DNA of 64,000 nt from Marivirga sericea (GCF_900177665.1 NZ_FXAW01000001.1:1007099-1071098), one strand, 5' to 3'; positions 44,557 to 54,516 are shown, counted from the first letter of the stretch. A program made the numbers and translations. The notes: a model not told the origin generated them from the sequence alone.

Positions 44557-45201
44557 ATGAAAAAAAACAATATCTCTTTCAAATCAATCTTTCAAAAAAC
44601 AGCTAAATATTTCTTCGACTTTTTGGTTGTATTTATCGGTGTATTCTTAGCATTTTGGTTAAATTCAAGAAAGGAAGAACAAAATAAAATAGACCAGCAA
44701 ACTCAGATTTACCGGGCAATTTATACCGATTTAAAATCTTTTTATGGCTCAGGAAGGGTCGAAAACCCTAACGGCTTTATTATTTTTTTTACGGATTGTA
44801 AAAATGAGTTAGATAGTCTTGTCGCCATTAAGAAAGTTCCACCATACGTTCAGTTTACTGGCGATTATTGGCAATTAGAAATAATCAACTCCCTATTAAT
44901 GAGCGGTCAGTTAAAAGACTTAGATCCCGACATGTTGAGGGCATTAGTTCAATTCAATACGGCACACCAAAATTTTTTAGGTGAAATAGAAGGCTTTAAC
45001 CATGACTATGTAGCTTATATTACCCAGGAGTATGATAAAGGGCTTGATAATCTATATCAGCCTGAATCAAACCAACTAAAAGAAACCTCAAAAATTCCAT
45101 TGACCCGTCTAAATACCATCATAGAATTTGCTGAGAGTTTGGTGCCTGCTGCTAAGGTTGTCACTATTGAGCTTAATGAAGAGTTTCAATTTGAGAAATA
45201 G
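44557..45201 (+). CDS. Single-pass membrane protein, DUF6090-like
   Basis: 214 aa. One N-terminal transmembrane helix (YFFDFLVVFIGVFLAFWLNS, about 18-37) is followed by RKEEQNKIDQQTQIYRAIYTDLKSF, a helical region found in a widespread Bacteroidota group of small membrane proteins. No catalytic motif is visible. It stands alone between the toxin-antitoxin pair and tRNA-Arg. Function is unknown. Confidence 0.65.
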   Translation: MKKNNISFKSIFQKTAKYFFDFLVVFIGVFLAFWLNSRKEEQNKIDQQTQIYRAIYTDLKSFYGSGRVENPNGFIIFFTDCKNELDSLVAIKKVPPYVQFTGDYWQLEIINSLLMSGQLKDLDPDMLRALVQFNTAHQNFLGEIEGFNHDYVAYITQEYDKGLDNLYQPESNQLKETSKIPLTRLNTIIEFAESLVPAAKVVTIELNEEFQFEK

Positions 45202-45423
45202 TAAAGCGACACAACAACGGCCAAAGCTGAGGTGAGAAAGAAACGGAATTAACGCAACTATAGAAGGTTCCTGTGATTAAATCAATCGTTTTAATCAAAG
45301 GATTTAAGGTTTCCTAAGTCAGGAAGGGTGATTAAGGCTCAGGAAGATACTGTAAAACTGTAAAGTTAAATCAGGACGAGACAGTAGCAGGCACTCCTCA
45401 AAGCAAAAGGCCTAGAAGCAACA

Positions 45424-45460
45424 AAAAAGCCCCTCAAAAATTAATTTGAGAGGCTTTTCA
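45424..45460 (-). terminator. Terminator of tRNA-Arg
   Basis: On the minus strand GCCTCTCAAA pairs with TTTGAGGGGC (one mismatch) and is followed by TTTTTT. It begins 12 bases past the 3' end of tRNA-Arg. Confidence 0.85.
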
Positions 45461-45471
45461 AGATAAATTAG

Positions 45472-45545
45472 TACACCCGAAGGGAGTCGAACCCCCAACC
45501 CTCGGAGCCGAAATCCGATACTCTATCCAGTTGAGCTACGGGTGC
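45472..45545 (-). tRNA. tRNA-Arg (anticodon TCG)
   Basis: 74 bases. Acceptor GCACCCG pairs with CGGGTGT (last pair G-T), the D arm is GCTCAACTGGATAGAGT, the anticodon stem TCGGA/TCCGA encloses TTTCGGC with anticodon TCG, and the T arm has GGGTTCGACTCCC. The discriminator is A and CCA is not encoded. It would read CGA and related Arg codons. Confidence 0.95.
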
Positions 45546-45566
45546 ATTTCTAATTAAGAATTAGTG

Positions 45567-45612
45567 AATTACGAATTACGAATTTTAGTATTGCCATTCG
45601 TAATTCGTAATT
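45567..45612. repeat. Long AATTACGAATT hairpin between sucC and tRNA-Arg
   Basis: A 17-bp perfect stem (AATTACGAATTACGAAT against ATTCGTAATTCGTAATT) with a 12-base loop. Fragments of the same AATTACGAATT unit recur near 46897-46930 and 47819-47866, so it is a dispersed short repeat. Being just past the sucC stop it may also serve as an mRNA-end structure; no T tract follows. Confidence 0.6.
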
Positions 45613-45629
45613 ATTCAATTCGTAATTAA

Positions 45630-46841
45630 TTAAGCTAAAGCTTCTTTTACTCTTTCTGCTGCATCTTTCAATACGATAGCAGAAGTTACTTTTAAGCCTG
45701 ATTCCTGTATGATTTTAGCACCTTCCTCAGCATTAGTACCTTGTAGTCTAACAATGATCGGCAAATCTAATCCGTCAATGTTTTTGTAAGCTTCTACCAC
45801 ACCTTTGGCAACTCGGTCACAACGAACAATTCCACCAAAGATATTGATCAAGATCGCTTTTACATTAGGATCTTTAGTAATGATTCTAAAGCCAGCTTCT
45901 ACAGTCTGTGCGTTTGCACTACCGCCAACATCCAGGAAATTAGCGGGTTCACCACCAGATAATTTGATGATATCCATAGTAGCCATTGCTAAACCTGCTC
46001 CGTTCACCATACAACCCACATCACCGTCTAACTTCACATAGTTTAAGCCTGATTCACTTGCTTCTACTTCAGCAGGATCTTCCTCGCTCTTATCTCTCAT
46101 TTCTGCTATATCCTTATGACGGTATAGTGCAGAATCATCTATATCAACTTTAGCATCTACTGCTAAAATCTTATTGTCTGATGTTTTTAATACCGGGTTA
46201 ATTTCAAACATTGATGAGTCTGTTGCATCATAAGCAGCATACAATGAATGAATGAATTTCACCATATTTTTGAAGGCCTCGCCTTCTAGCCCTAATTTGA
46301 AGGCTACTTTTCTAGCCTGGAAACCTTGTAAGCCAACACGAGGATCAATCCACTCCTTGAAAATTTTCTCAGGTGTATTTTCTGCAACATCTTCAATATC
46401 AACTCCACCTTCAGTAGAAGCCATGATTACATTACATCCTTTCGCTCTATCCAATAAAATACCTACATAATATTCCTTAGGCTCATTTTCTCCTGGATAA
46501 TACACATCCTCTGCTACCAATAATTTGCTAACGAGCTTACCTTCTTCTCCGGTTTGATGCGTCACCAATGTACCTCCTAAGATGGCTTTGGATTTCGGTG
46601 CTACTTCATCTAAGCTTTTAGCTAATACAACTCCATTAGAATCAGTTTCCTTTACTTTTCCTTTACCTCTTCCTCCAGCATGGATTTGCGCTTTTAGCAC
46701 ATACCATTCAGTTCCCGTCTCTGCATTGAGCTTTTTAGCTGCTTCCGTAGCTTCTTCCGGTGTACTGGCAACAATTCCTTTTTGAATGGTTACTCCGTAC
46801 TTTTCAAGTATTCCTTTGGCTTGATATTCGTGTATGTTCAT
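45630..46841 (-). CDS. sucC: Succinyl-CoA ligase, beta subunit
   Basis: 403 aa. With the alpha subunit it converts succinyl-CoA, ADP (or GDP) and phosphate to succinate, ATP (GTP) and CoA in the citric acid cycle. The ATP-grasp N-terminus is clear ([29 protein letters not shown]), metal ligands lie around [21 protein letters not shown], and the CoA-ligase half has [20 protein letters not shown] and [20 protein letters not shown]. Length is close to the E. coli protein (388). The alpha subunit gene is not next to it. Confidence 0.96.
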   Translation of the reverse strand: MNIHEYQAKGILEKYGVTIQKGIVASTPEEATEAAKKLNAETGTEWYVLKAQIHAGGRGKGKVKETDSNGVVLAKSLDEVAPKSKAILGGTLVTHQTGEEGKLVSKLLVAEDVYYPGENEPKEYYVGILLDRAKGCNVIMASTEGGVDIEDVAENTPEKIFKEWIDPRVGLQGFQARKVAFKLGLEGEAFKNMVKFIHSLYAAYDATDSSMFEINPVLKTSDNKILAVDAKVDIDDSALYRHKDIAEMRDKSEEDPAEVEASESGLNYVKLDGDVGCMVNGAGLAMATMDIIKLSGGEPANFLDVGGSANAQTVEAGFRIITKDPNVKAILINIFGGIVRCDRVAKGVVEAYKNIDGLDLPIIVRLQGTNAEEGAKIIQESGLKVTSAIVLKDAAERVKEALA

Positions 46842-47047
46842 TCTTGGATAATTTTTCTGCGAATGTACGGCAATAAATATTATTATTCAACCAGAATCGC
46901 CAATTACGAATTACAAATTTGAAAATTATGAGTTTTACGCATTATAGCCCAGCCACTTAATCCGCTAACAAATTCAAGACCTAAATTTCTCGAATCTAAA
47001 ATCTAGTTTCTTGTTTCTAGTTTCTAGTTTCTCTTTATCTTTGAGCC

Positions 47048-47713
47048 ATGAGCATTTTAAGCGCAAAAAATATTCAAAAGCACTATGGCGAGCTAAAGGT
47101 TTTAGATGGCATTGATTTTCAGTTAGATGCGGCTAAGATTTGCGCTATTGTTGGACCAAGTGGCGCTGGAAAAAGTACTCTGCTCCATATATTGGGTACC
47201 TTAGACCAGGCTGACTTTGGTGAACTATATTTCAATGGTGAGGATATTAGTCAATTAAAAGGAAGTAAATTATCGAGTTTTAGAAATAATGCTATTGGCT
47301 TTATATTTCAATTTCATAATCTGTTGCCCGAATTCACGGCAGAAGAAAATATTTTGATTCCTGCTTACATTTCCAAAAAGGAAGAAAAGGAATCTATGCA
47401 AAGAGCTCAAGAATTGATGAAGATCTTAGGTATAGAGGCCAGAGCCCAACACAAACCAGGGCAGCTCAGTGGTGGTGAACAGCAAAGAGTAGCAGTTGCC
47501 CGCGCCCTCATGAACAATCCTTCTATTGTTTTTGCGGATGAGCCTAGTGGTAATTTAGATTCCAAAAATGCGGAGGAACTTCATTCCTTATTTCTAAAAT
47601 TAAGAGATGAATTAGGTCAGGCTTTCGTAATCGTTACGCATAATAAAGAGCTCGCTGCGATCTCTGATGAGCGACATGAGATGAAAGACGGAAAATTAGC
47701 GCGATTAGATTGA
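47048..47713 (+). CDS. ABC transporter ATP-binding protein, LolD/MacB type
   Basis: 221 aa. Walker [11 protein letters not shown]-loop [17 protein letters not shown], signature [15 protein letters not shown], Walker [13 protein letters not shown] and H-loop [15 protein letters not shown] and [11 protein letters not shown] are typical of the LolD/MacB/FtsE group, which powers lipoprotein release or efflux without transporting through a classic channel. No permease gene is adjacent, so the partner must be elsewhere; in Bacteroidota an orphan LolD-like ATPase is common. Upstream (about 47000-47036) is a short tandem CTAGTTTCT repeat. Confidence 0.88.
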   Translation: MSILSAKNIQKHYGELKVLDGIDFQLDAAKICAIVGPSGAGKSTLLHILGTLDQADFGELYFNGEDISQLKGSKLSSFRNNAIGFIFQFHNLLPEFTAEENILIPAYISKKEEKESMQRAQELMKILGIEARAQHKPGQLSGGEQQRVAVARALMNNPSIVFADEPSGNLDSKNAEELHSLFLKLRDELGQAFVIVTHNKELAAISDERHEMKDGKLARLD

Positions 47714-47774
47714 GTTGGCAAGTTGGCAGGTTTCCAAGTTGACAGGTTTGCAAGTTTTCAGATTTTCAGGTTGG
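47713..47774. repeat. Intergenic GTTGGCAGGTTT-type repeat
   Basis: Several related units in a row (AGTTGGCAAGTTGGCAGGTT, then CAAGTTGACAGGTTTGCAAG, then TTCAGGTTGGC) directly past the LolD-like gene. Related to the stretches at 10147-10182 and 54380-54420. Confidence 0.45.
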
Positions 47775-47961
47775 CTATCCGGCCAGTTAAATTGAATCTT
47801 ATTTCTTGACTCTACAATCTCAATTCAAAATTCATAATTCGTAATTCATAATTCATAATTCTTCTAAGTATTTCCCCTACATCATAATTCCGTTTTCTGC
47901 TGATTTTTAGAATGGTAAAGCACCCCATCTTTACATTATCATTCATCAAAACAAGATCATC

Positions 47962-48939
47962 ATGAAACATTTACTTAGCATCTCAGCACTATTAGTACTT
48001 CTAATGTCTATGAATTTAAGCTTGAACGCTCAAGATGTTTACTTCTCACAGTTTTATGCTACTCCTATCTATCTAAACAGCGCTCTGGCAGGTTCTGAAG
48101 GAAACCCAAGATTAACCTTGGCTCACAGACAACAGTGGAGTAATTTAAGTGCTTATAATGCTTCCTACTTTTCTTTCGACTCTCCTTTAGGAAAACAATC
48201 AGGATTGGCCATTCACGCATTAAATGATCAGCAAATGGATAGAGTGATCAATAATAATGCAGTCGGAACTACGCTTTCTCATAGAATTGAACTAAACAAT
48301 AGAGCCGTAATTGGTGGTGGAATATCTCTAAACTATTTCCAGAAATCTTTTAACTGGAGCCAACTAACTTTTGAAGATCAAATGGTGGCAGGAAGCAGCA
48401 ATCGCTACCCAACTGCCGAAAGATTTGGTCAATCTAGATCCCAGATGTTCGATGTAGGAGTTGGATTTATATATGCTGCTGAAAATCTAGTTGCAGGCAT
48501 AAACGTTTCTCATATCAATACCCCCAAAGAAAGATTCAATCCAGAATCTGACGCCATTTTACCAAGAAGATATACAGCGCATATAGCTTACAGCTTTCAA
48601 AAATACGCTTACAGCAAAAAGTCCTATTCCTTTACTCCTTCCATTGTGTATGAAAATCAAGCGAGCATGGACTATTTGAATGTGGGAGGCTATTGGAATA
48701 ATAACTTTCTGACAATAGGAAGCTGGTACAGAATTAAACAAGCCTTGGTTTTTACATTGGGATTATCTTTCCAACAATTTAACATAGGCTACAGCTACGA
48801 TCATAGCATGCAAAATGCACAAGTTAATTATGGCGCGACTAATGAATTTACGATGTCTTACAGGTTTCAGTGGAAAGGCAAAGACCCCAGTAAAAACTAT
48901 AAAGGAAAATGTCCCGACCTCTATAAAAACTTGAGATAA
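47962..48939 (+). CDS. Type IX secretion-linked PorP/SprF family outer-membrane protein
   Basis: 325 aa. A signal peptide (LLSISALLVLLMSMNLSLNAQ) is followed by DVYFSQFYATPIYLNSALAGSEGNPRLTLAHRQQWSNL, the standard start of PorP/SprF proteins, and by barrel strands to the C-terminus, with YSYDHSMQNAQ...NEFTMSYRF near the end. Members are outer-membrane barrels needed for gliding adhesins or type IX secretion, usually paired with a large secreted or SprB-like protein; no such gene is next to this copy, so it is an orphan paralogue. Confidence 0.92.
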   Translation: MKHLLSISALLVLLMSMNLSLNAQDVYFSQFYATPIYLNSALAGSEGNPRLTLAHRQQWSNLSAYNASYFSFDSPLGKQSGLAIHALNDQQMDRVINNNAVGTTLSHRIELNNRAVIGGGISLNYFQKSFNWSQLTFEDQMVAGSSNRYPTAERFGQSRSQMFDVGVGFIYAAENLVAGINVSHINTPKERFNPESDAILPRRYTAHIAYSFQKYAYSKKSYSFTPSIVYENQASMDYLNVGGYWNNNFLTIGSWYRIKQALVFTLGLSFQQFNIGYSYDHSMQNAQVNYGATNEFTMSYRFQWKGKDPSKNYKGKCPDLYKNLR

Positions 48940-48990
48940 TTTAAAAATATTTGAGGAGTGATGACCTCAAATGATGGATGATGATGAGTT

Positions 48991-49023
48991 GGGTAGATTG
49001 CGTAGGCAATCTGCCCTTTTCCT
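48991..49023 (+). terminator. Terminator after the PorP/SprF-like gene
   Basis: GGGTAGATTGC pairs with GCAATCTGCCC over 11 positions (one G-T pair) around a GTAG loop, followed by TTTTCC. It is 52 bases past the stop. Confidence 0.85.
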
Positions 49024-49136
49024 TTCCTAAACAACTCAATAGCATTTGCAATTAAAAAAAACATAAACAAGAATAACAATTTCTCTTCTCATTTTCAGCT
49101 TGAATTTAAAAAGCTTAATTTCGCTTTTGTAAATTA

Positions 49137-50345
49137 ATGGAAATGATCAAAACAGCATATATAGTAGACATCGCAAGAACCCCCGTAGGCAAATTTGGAG
49201 GTACATTGAGCAGCATCAGACCTGATGACTTAGCAGCTCATATTATTAAAAGCATAGTAGAACGGCAGCCCAATTTTGATAAGACTCTTTTAGAAGATGT
49301 GATGTTTGGCGCTGCTAATCAAGCAGGGGAAGACAATAGAAATGTTGCCCGTATGGCAGGATTATTGGCAGGCTTGCCTATTGAAGTGGGTGGAGTCACT
49401 GTCAATAGATTATGTGCCTCAGGTCTGCAATCTATTATGGATGCAAGTCGAGCAACCATGCTTGGGGATGGAGAAGCTTTCATAGCAGGAGGTGTCGAAA
49501 GTATGACACGGGCCCCTTTTGTGATGGCAAAAGCAGAAACAGCTTATTCCAGAGTACCTGAAGTCTACGACACTACCATTGGTTGGAGATTCATCAATCC
49601 AAAATTAGCCAATATGCATTATCCATTTGCGATGGGTGAAACCGCTGAAAACGTAGCAGAAAAATGGAAGATTAGCAGAGAAGCACAAGATGAATTTGCT
49701 CATAGCTCCCAGCTTAAATATGATGCAGCTCATAAAACAGGGAAATTCAGTGATGAATTGGTTCCTGTTTTGGTCCCTCAAAGAAAAGCAGAAAATGTCG
49801 TTTTCGATAAAGATGAACACCCAAGGCTTTCTTCTGTTGAAAAATTAGCTTCCTTAAAACCAGCTTTTAAAAAAGATGGCTCTGTTACCGCTGGAAATGC
49901 AAGTGGAGTAAATGATGGATCGGCAGCTTGCTTGGTGGTAAATGAAGAAACATTAAAGAAATTCAATTTAAAACCAATAGCAAGAGTAGTCAGCATGGCT
50001 ATCGCGGGAGTAAGCCCTGACACCATGGGGATGGGACCAGTGCCAGCCACTTTGAAAGCTTTGAAAAGAGCAGGTTTACAAATTACCGATTTAGACTTGA
50101 TTGAATTGAATGAAGCTTTTGCCTCTCAATCGATCGCCTGCATCCAGGAATTAGGTTTAAATCCTGAAATCGTAAATGTTAATGGTGGTTCTATTGCTAT
50201 TGGTCATCCACTAGGTGCCAGCGGAACTAGAATCTCTGCTACACTTTTGCATGAGATGCAAAAAAGAGAAAATGTGAAATACGGATTAGCTACAATGTGC
50301 GTGGGCGTTGGTCAAGGAGCAGCTATTATTTACGAAAAACTATAA
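49137..50345 (+). CDS. Acetyl-CoA C-acyltransferase (thiolase)
   Basis: 402 aa. Thiolases cleave 3-ketoacyl-CoA in beta-oxidation or condense acetyl-CoA. The nucleophile Cys is in TVNRLCASGLQSI, His in GGSIAIGHPLGASG, and the second Cys in GLATMCVGVGQGAA. The start AYIVDIARTPVGKFGG is typical of the FadA/PcaF type. A short membrane protein gene follows five bases later. The exact substrate range cannot be read; FadA-like degradation fits the fadH gene elsewhere in the window, though they are not linked. Confidence 0.92.
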   Translation: MEMIKTAYIVDIARTPVGKFGGTLSSIRPDDLAAHIIKSIVERQPNFDKTLLEDVMFGAANQAGEDNRNVARMAGLLAGLPIEVGGVTVNRLCASGLQSIMDASRATMLGDGEAFIAGGVESMTRAPFVMAKAETAYSRVPEVYDTTIGWRFINPKLANMHYPFAMGETAENVAEKWKISREAQDEFAHSSQLKYDAAHKTGKFSDELVPVLVPQRKAENVVFDKDEHPRLSSVEKLASLKPAFKKDGSVTAGNASGVNDGSAACLVVNEETLKKFNLKPIARVVSMAIAGVSPDTMGMGPVPATLKALKRAGLQITDLDLIELNEAFASQSIACIQELGLNPEIVNVNGGSIAIGHPLGASGTRISATLLHEMQKRENVKYGLATMCVGVGQGAAIIYEKL

Positions 50346-50350
50346 ACAAA

Positions 50351-50596
50351 ATGGATTTAGAAAGAGCAAAACGTTTTTCATCATTTATTTATTGGATACC
50401 AGCAGTGATCATCATCATGGGAAAGCTTCCTATTCCAGAACTGGTTTTTATTGCGCTGCCGATTCCTTACTATGCAGTATTCTATTTTCTGTATACCAAA
50501 ACAGAGAAATCGCAGAGAAATAGAGTGGAATTGGCTAGACTAGTGTTGGTGACTATTTCACATTTTGTGTTATATTATATGATGTTTCATAAATAG
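50351..50596 (+). CDS. Small two- to three-helix membrane protein
   Basis: 81 aa from the ATG at 50351; the reading frame extends upstream into the thiolase gene, but that part is shadow. Three hydrophobic segments (about 10-24, 28-47, 63-79) are separated by short basic loops (TKTEKSQRNRVELAR). No family is recognised. It is probably co-transcribed with the thiolase gene. Confidence 0.6.
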   Translation: MDLERAKRFSSFIYWIPAVIIIMGKLPIPELVFIALPIPYYAVFYFLYTKTEKSQRNRVELARLVLVTISHFVLYYMMFHK

Positions 50597-50650
50597 TCAT
50601 TTTCGATTCAAAAATAATATATCCTTTAATTACCGTAAATCTTTAACAAA

Positions 50651-51445
50651 ATGAAGCAGTATCACGAATTAATGAAGCATATTTTGGACAATGGTGTTCA
50701 AAAAGGAGATCGAACAGGAACTGGAACAATTAGTGTATTTGGCTACCAAATGCGATTTGATTTATCAGAAGGTTTCCCGGTAGTTACTACCAAGAAATTA
50801 CATTTACGGTCTATTATTCATGAACTGCTTTGGTTTTTGAAGGGAGAAACGAATATTAAATACCTAAAAGAAAACGGAGTTTCTATATGGGATGAATGGG
50901 CAGATGAAAATGGTGAACTAGGTCCTGTATATGGTTCTCAATGGAGAAATTGGCCCACCCCTGACGGAAAACATATCGACCAAATCAGTCAGATAATAGA
51001 CCAAATAAAGAACACCCCTAATTCAAGAAGAATAATGGTCAGTGCTTGGAATGTTTCAGATGTTCCCAATATGGCCTTACCTCCTTGCCACGCATTATTT
51101 CAGTTTTATGTAGCGGATGGTAAATTAAGTTGCCAGCTATATCAGCGTTCTGCAGATGTATTTTTAGGAGTTCCTTTTAATATTGCCTCTTATGCTCTAT
51201 TGACGATGATGGTAGCTCAAGTTTGTGATTTAGAACCGGGTGATTTTATACACACTTTGGGAGATGCACATCTCTATTCTAATCATATGGAACAAACGGA
51301 ACTGCAATTATCGAGAGAACAGTACCCGCTCCCGAAAATGAAAATCAATCCTGATGTCAAAAACATTTTTGATTTCAAATTCGAGGATTTTGAATTAGTG
51401 GACTATCAGCATCATCCTCACATTAAAGCACCCGTTGCGGTTTAA
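50651..51445 (+). CDS. thyA: Thymidylate synthase
   Basis: 264 aa, the same length as the E. coli enzyme. It methylates dUMP to dTMP with methylene-tetrahydrofolate. The start is [15 protein letters not shown]; the catalytic Cys is in [14 protein letters not shown], the folate/dUMP-binding segments are [21 protein letters not shown] and [12 protein letters not shown]. All key residues are kept. It is followed 12 bases later by the PagL-like gene. Confidence 0.97.
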   Translation: MKQYHELMKHILDNGVQKGDRTGTGTISVFGYQMRFDLSEGFPVVTTKKLHLRSIIHELLWFLKGETNIKYLKENGVSIWDEWADENGELGPVYGSQWRNWPTPDGKHIDQISQIIDQIKNTPNSRRIMVSAWNVSDVPNMALPPCHALFQFYVADGKLSCQLYQRSADVFLGVPFNIASYALLTMMVAQVCDLEPGDFIHTLGDAHLYSNHMEQTELQLSREQYPLPKMKINPDVKNIFDFKFEDFELVDYQHHPHIKAPVAV

Positions 51446-51457
51446 ATTACAAGTGTT

Positions 51458-52543
51458 TTGAAAAATTTACTACTTGCTGTTATTATTTTAACGTTTAGTC
51501 TTCCCACGTTTGCACAACACTATGATTGGTCGCTAAACGGGCAAGTGATAAAAGGCTTTATTTTAAAGCATAATGAACATGTTGGGCATTTAGCGAACTC
51601 TCATCCGAGTGGTATTGAGTTGAGTCTGCAGCAGAAACTAAATGGAAAAAGGGAATGGGAAAATCTCTATAACAAGCCAATTGTTAGCTATGGCATATCC
51701 TACTATGACTTGAAGAACCCTAAATTGGGTCATTTAGTGGTGGGGTCTGCCGCTATGGATTTACCGCTAAAGAGAACTGAAAATACAGCTTTATTTTTTC
51801 GAATTGGGACGGGTCTGGTATATAGCACAAATCCTTATGACAGGGAAACGAACAATCAGAACAATATGGTCACCAGTACCATTACTTATCTATTGCAAAC
51901 TCGCTTGACATATGAAATTAAGCTTAATGAGGAGATAAGCTTAACACCCAATTTAAATCTCACACATGCCAGCAATGGTGCTCAAAGAGCTCCCAATAGA
52001 GGCGTCAATATTATAACGGCCAACATGGGGATGTCTTACAAAATCAAAAGCCAAACAGAAACGGAGACTCGAGATATTGTTCCTTTAGACAAGACCCCTT
52101 ACCAACTCTATTTATTGCTAAGCAGTGGCAGGAACACGCGAACTTTGCAAGTGAGAGAGCCTCTACCCTTTTTTAACTTACTAGTATTCGGTCAAAAATA
52201 CGTTAATCCTAAAAGCGACTGGGGCATAGGAATCGAATATTTCCACAGTTATTCTTTAAAGGAACAAATTGCAACGGATTGGTTTAGGATTAATGGTGAT
52301 GCAGAAACAGCAGATTTTAAAAGACTAGGATTGTTGATAGGTCATGAACTAAAGTTTGGGAAATTAGGGTTTATAACACAAGCGGGAGTATACGTATACA
52401 ATCCTAGCAAATCGAATATGCCCATATATCTAAGAGCCGGATTACGGTATCAGTTTCATGAAAACATTATGGCACAAGTAGCTTTGAAAACACATGCGGC
52501 CACAGCAGAACAAGCAGAAATAGGATTGGGATGGAGGTTTTAA
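51458..52543 (+). CDS. Acyloxyacyl hydrolase (PagL-like lipid A 3-O-deacylase family)
   Basis: 361 aa from a TTG; the signal peptide (NLLLAVIILTFSLPTFAQ) begins at once, and no ATG or GTG fits upstream. The protein is an outer-membrane barrel. LNLTHASNGAQRAPNRG holds the catalytic His-x-Ser-Asn-Gly motif of PagL-like enzymes (H and S), which remove a 3-O-acyl chain from lipid A. It is longer than PagL itself (about 170 aa) by extra barrel strands, as seen in Bacteroidota relatives. It overlaps the next gene by 13 bases. Confidence 0.78.
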   Translation: MKNLLLAVIILTFSLPTFAQHYDWSLNGQVIKGFILKHNEHVGHLANSHPSGIELSLQQKLNGKREWENLYNKPIVSYGISYYDLKNPKLGHLVVGSAAMDLPLKRTENTALFFRIGTGLVYSTNPYDRETNNQNNMVTSTITYLLQTRLTYEIKLNEEISLTPNLNLTHASNGAQRAPNRGVNIITANMGMSYKIKSQTETETRDIVPLDKTPYQLYLLLSSGRNTRTLQVREPLPFFNLLVFGQKYVNPKSDWGIGIEYFHSYSLKEQIATDWFRINGDAETADFKRLGLLIGHELKFGKLGFITQAGVYVYNPSKSNMPIYLRAGLRYQFHENIMAQVALKTHAATAEQAEIGLGWRF

Positions 52544-53286
52544 AGACTACAGCACACTATTTACTATTATTCTTAGCATTCACAGTAGTACAAGCCTGCA
52601 ATTCGGAAGATGCATTTGATTGCTTCAAAAAGTCGGGAGAAGTAACGACTATTACCATTGACGATTTCCCTGATTTTACGGAACTACTTATCCATGACAA
52701 TATAGAATTAGAAATAGCAGATTCAGACCGTGAATATTTTGAATTGACTTATGGAGCAAACCTGATTCCTGAAATTGTAATGGAGCTGGAAAATGATTCC
52801 CTTAGTTTTTTCAATCAAAGTTTTTGTGATTGGACTCGGGATTTTCAAAAGCCAAAATTAAAATGGTATACCGACAAAAGCTCTATTAATATCTTATGCC
52901 TCAGCAATGGACAAATATCTAATGCAGATACGATTCGGAAAAATTTTAGTATTCGTATTGAAAGTGCGACCAATGAGGTGAATTTAAATTTTAATAATAG
53001 CAATACCACTATATTAAGTAATTCTTCAACCTATTTTAAGTTGGCTGGAAAATCCAAAAACTTGACTGCCAACGCATATTTTAATGATGGGAAGTACGAT
53101 TGTCAGCACTTAATTGTCAATAGAGCAAATGTATTGCAAAGAGGCTATAATGACATTACTGTTAATGTAAAAGATAGCCTAATTGGTAGCATAGAAAATG
53201 CAGGACGAATCCTTTATAAAGGCAATCCTGGCGTAAAGGTGAAAGTAAGCAATGGAGGAGAATTGATTCATTTAGACCAAGAGTAG
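52531..53286 (+). CDS. GIN-domain (DUF2807) lipoprotein
   Basis: 251 aa. The signal ends in a lipobox (VVQAC near residue 23). The rest is a right-handed beta-helix-like region typical of the putative auto-transporter adhesin/head GIN domain (DUF2807): FTELLIHDNIELEIADSD, then repeated short strands with Asn (NLNFNNSNTTILSNSSTYFKLAGKSKNLTA). These are surface proteins of unknown ligand. It overlaps the PagL-like gene by 13 bases, and the next gene starts two bases on, so the three form an operon. Confidence 0.8.
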   Translation: MEVLKTTAHYLLLFLAFTVVQACNSEDAFDCFKKSGEVTTITIDDFPDFTELLIHDNIELEIADSDREYFELTYGANLIPEIVMELENDSLSFFNQSFCDWTRDFQKPKLKWYTDKSSINILCLSNGQISNADTIRKNFSIRIESATNEVNLNFNNSNTTILSNSSTYFKLAGKSKNLTANAYFNDGKYDCQHLIVNRANVLQRGYNDITVNVKDSLIGSIENAGRILYKGNPGVKVKVSNGGELIHLDQE

Positions 53287-53288
53287 TT

Positions 53289-54386
53289 ATGAATATTACA
53301 AAACCAACCTTACTGCTTAATGAGCAGAAATGCCGTTTGAATATTGAAAAAATGATTGCGCGCTCAAAGCATCTAAACAGCTCTTTAAGGCCTCATTTTA
53401 AAACCCATCAATCCAAAAAAGTTGGAGAATGGTTTAAAGAATATGGCATTGATAAATGTGCGGTTTCCTCACTAGAAATGGCTAAATATTTCTATAATGC
53501 CGGTTGGGTTGATGTAACGGTGGCTTTTCCACTCAATGTTTTAGAATATACCACGGTCAACGATCTTGCCGGAAAGATAAAATTAAGCCTTTGCATTGAA
53601 TCTCTTGAGACTGTTCAACTACTAAATGACTTTTTAGAGCACCCAATTGGCGTCTTTTTAAAAATCGATGCCGGCTATCACAGAACTGGTCTTGACGCTG
53701 AAAATTTTGAAAAAATTGAACCTATCCTTCAAGCATTGAAAAGTAATCCTCTCATTACTATCAAAGGATTCTTACAGCATGCAGGACATACTTATCGGGC
53801 CAAAGGAAAAAAAGAAATCAATAAAATTCACGCCCATACATCAGAAAAAATGATACGGCTGAAAAACCATTTCCAAAATCAATATCCAGATCTCATAATA
53901 TCAAATGGGGACACTCCTACTTGCAGTGTTTCTGAAAATTTTGAGCATATAGATGAAATGCGCCCTGGAAATTTTGTTTTCTATGATGTGATGCAAGCAG
54001 AAATTGGTTCTTGCGGCTATGAAGATATTGCTGTCGCTATGGCTTGTCCAGTGGTGGCTAAGCATCCCGATAGAAATGAAGTGATAATTTATGGCGGTGC
54101 CATACATTTCTCTAAAGACCAAATACAAAAGGATGGTCAAACCATTTATGGTTTAATAGCTGAACCCGAACGAAAAGGCTGGGGTCAGCCAAAAGAAGGC
54201 TGGTTTGTGAAAAAATTATCTCAGGAACACGGAACACTCCATGTTCCTGATCAAGATTTTGATTCTATTAAAATTGGTGATCTGCTATATATTCTACCTA
54301 TTCATTCATGTCTTACAGCCAATTTGATGAGTAAATATTATACTTTAGATGGCGAAGGAATTGAGATGTTTCGGTATCAAAGTTGA
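53289..54386 (+). CDS. PLP-dependent D-threonine aldolase / D-serine dehydratase-like enzyme
   Basis: 365 aa. The alanine-racemase-like N-terminal barrel has the PLP Lys in RPHFKTHQSKK. The C-terminal beta domain has the zinc ligands His and Cys in LPIHSCLTANLM, typical of D-threonine aldolase and D-serine dehydratase (DSD1) relatives. MRPGNFVFYDVMQ is another family mark. It would act on a D-amino acid, giving glycine plus acetaldehyde or pyruvate plus ammonia; the two cannot be told apart by eye. It starts two bases past the GIN-domain gene. Confidence 0.85.
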   Translation: MNITKPTLLLNEQKCRLNIEKMIARSKHLNSSLRPHFKTHQSKKVGEWFKEYGIDKCAVSSLEMAKYFYNAGWVDVTVAFPLNVLEYTTVNDLAGKIKLSLCIESLETVQLLNDFLEHPIGVFLKIDAGYHRTGLDAENFEKIEPILQALKSNPLITIKGFLQHAGHTYRAKGKKEINKIHAHTSEKMIRLKNHFQNQYPDLIISNGDTPTCSVSENFEHIDEMRPGNFVFYDVMQAEIGSCGYEDIAVAMACPVVAKHPDRNEVIIYGGAIHFSKDQIQKDGQTIYGLIAEPERKGWGQPKEGWFVKKLSQEHGTLHVPDQDFDSIKIGDLLYILPIHSCLTANLMSKYYTLDGEGIEMFRYQS

Positions 54387-54420
54387 CAAGTTTTCAAGTT
54401 GGCTTGTTAACAAGTTAACT
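54380..54420. repeat. Intergenic AAGTTGACAAGTTTTCAAG-type repeat
   Basis: AGTTGACAAGTTTTCAAGTT followed by GGCTTGTTAACAAGTTAAC, overlapping the last codons of the PLP enzyme gene. It is the third member of the small repeat family seen at 10147-10182 and 47713-47774. Confidence 0.4.
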
Positions 54421-54516
54421 ACCATCTTGAAACTTTAGAGCTAAAGTCAAAAATCCCCTCATTTTTAAAACCTAAAACTTATTACCTAAAACAAAATTCT
54501 CACTTCTTAATACCCA

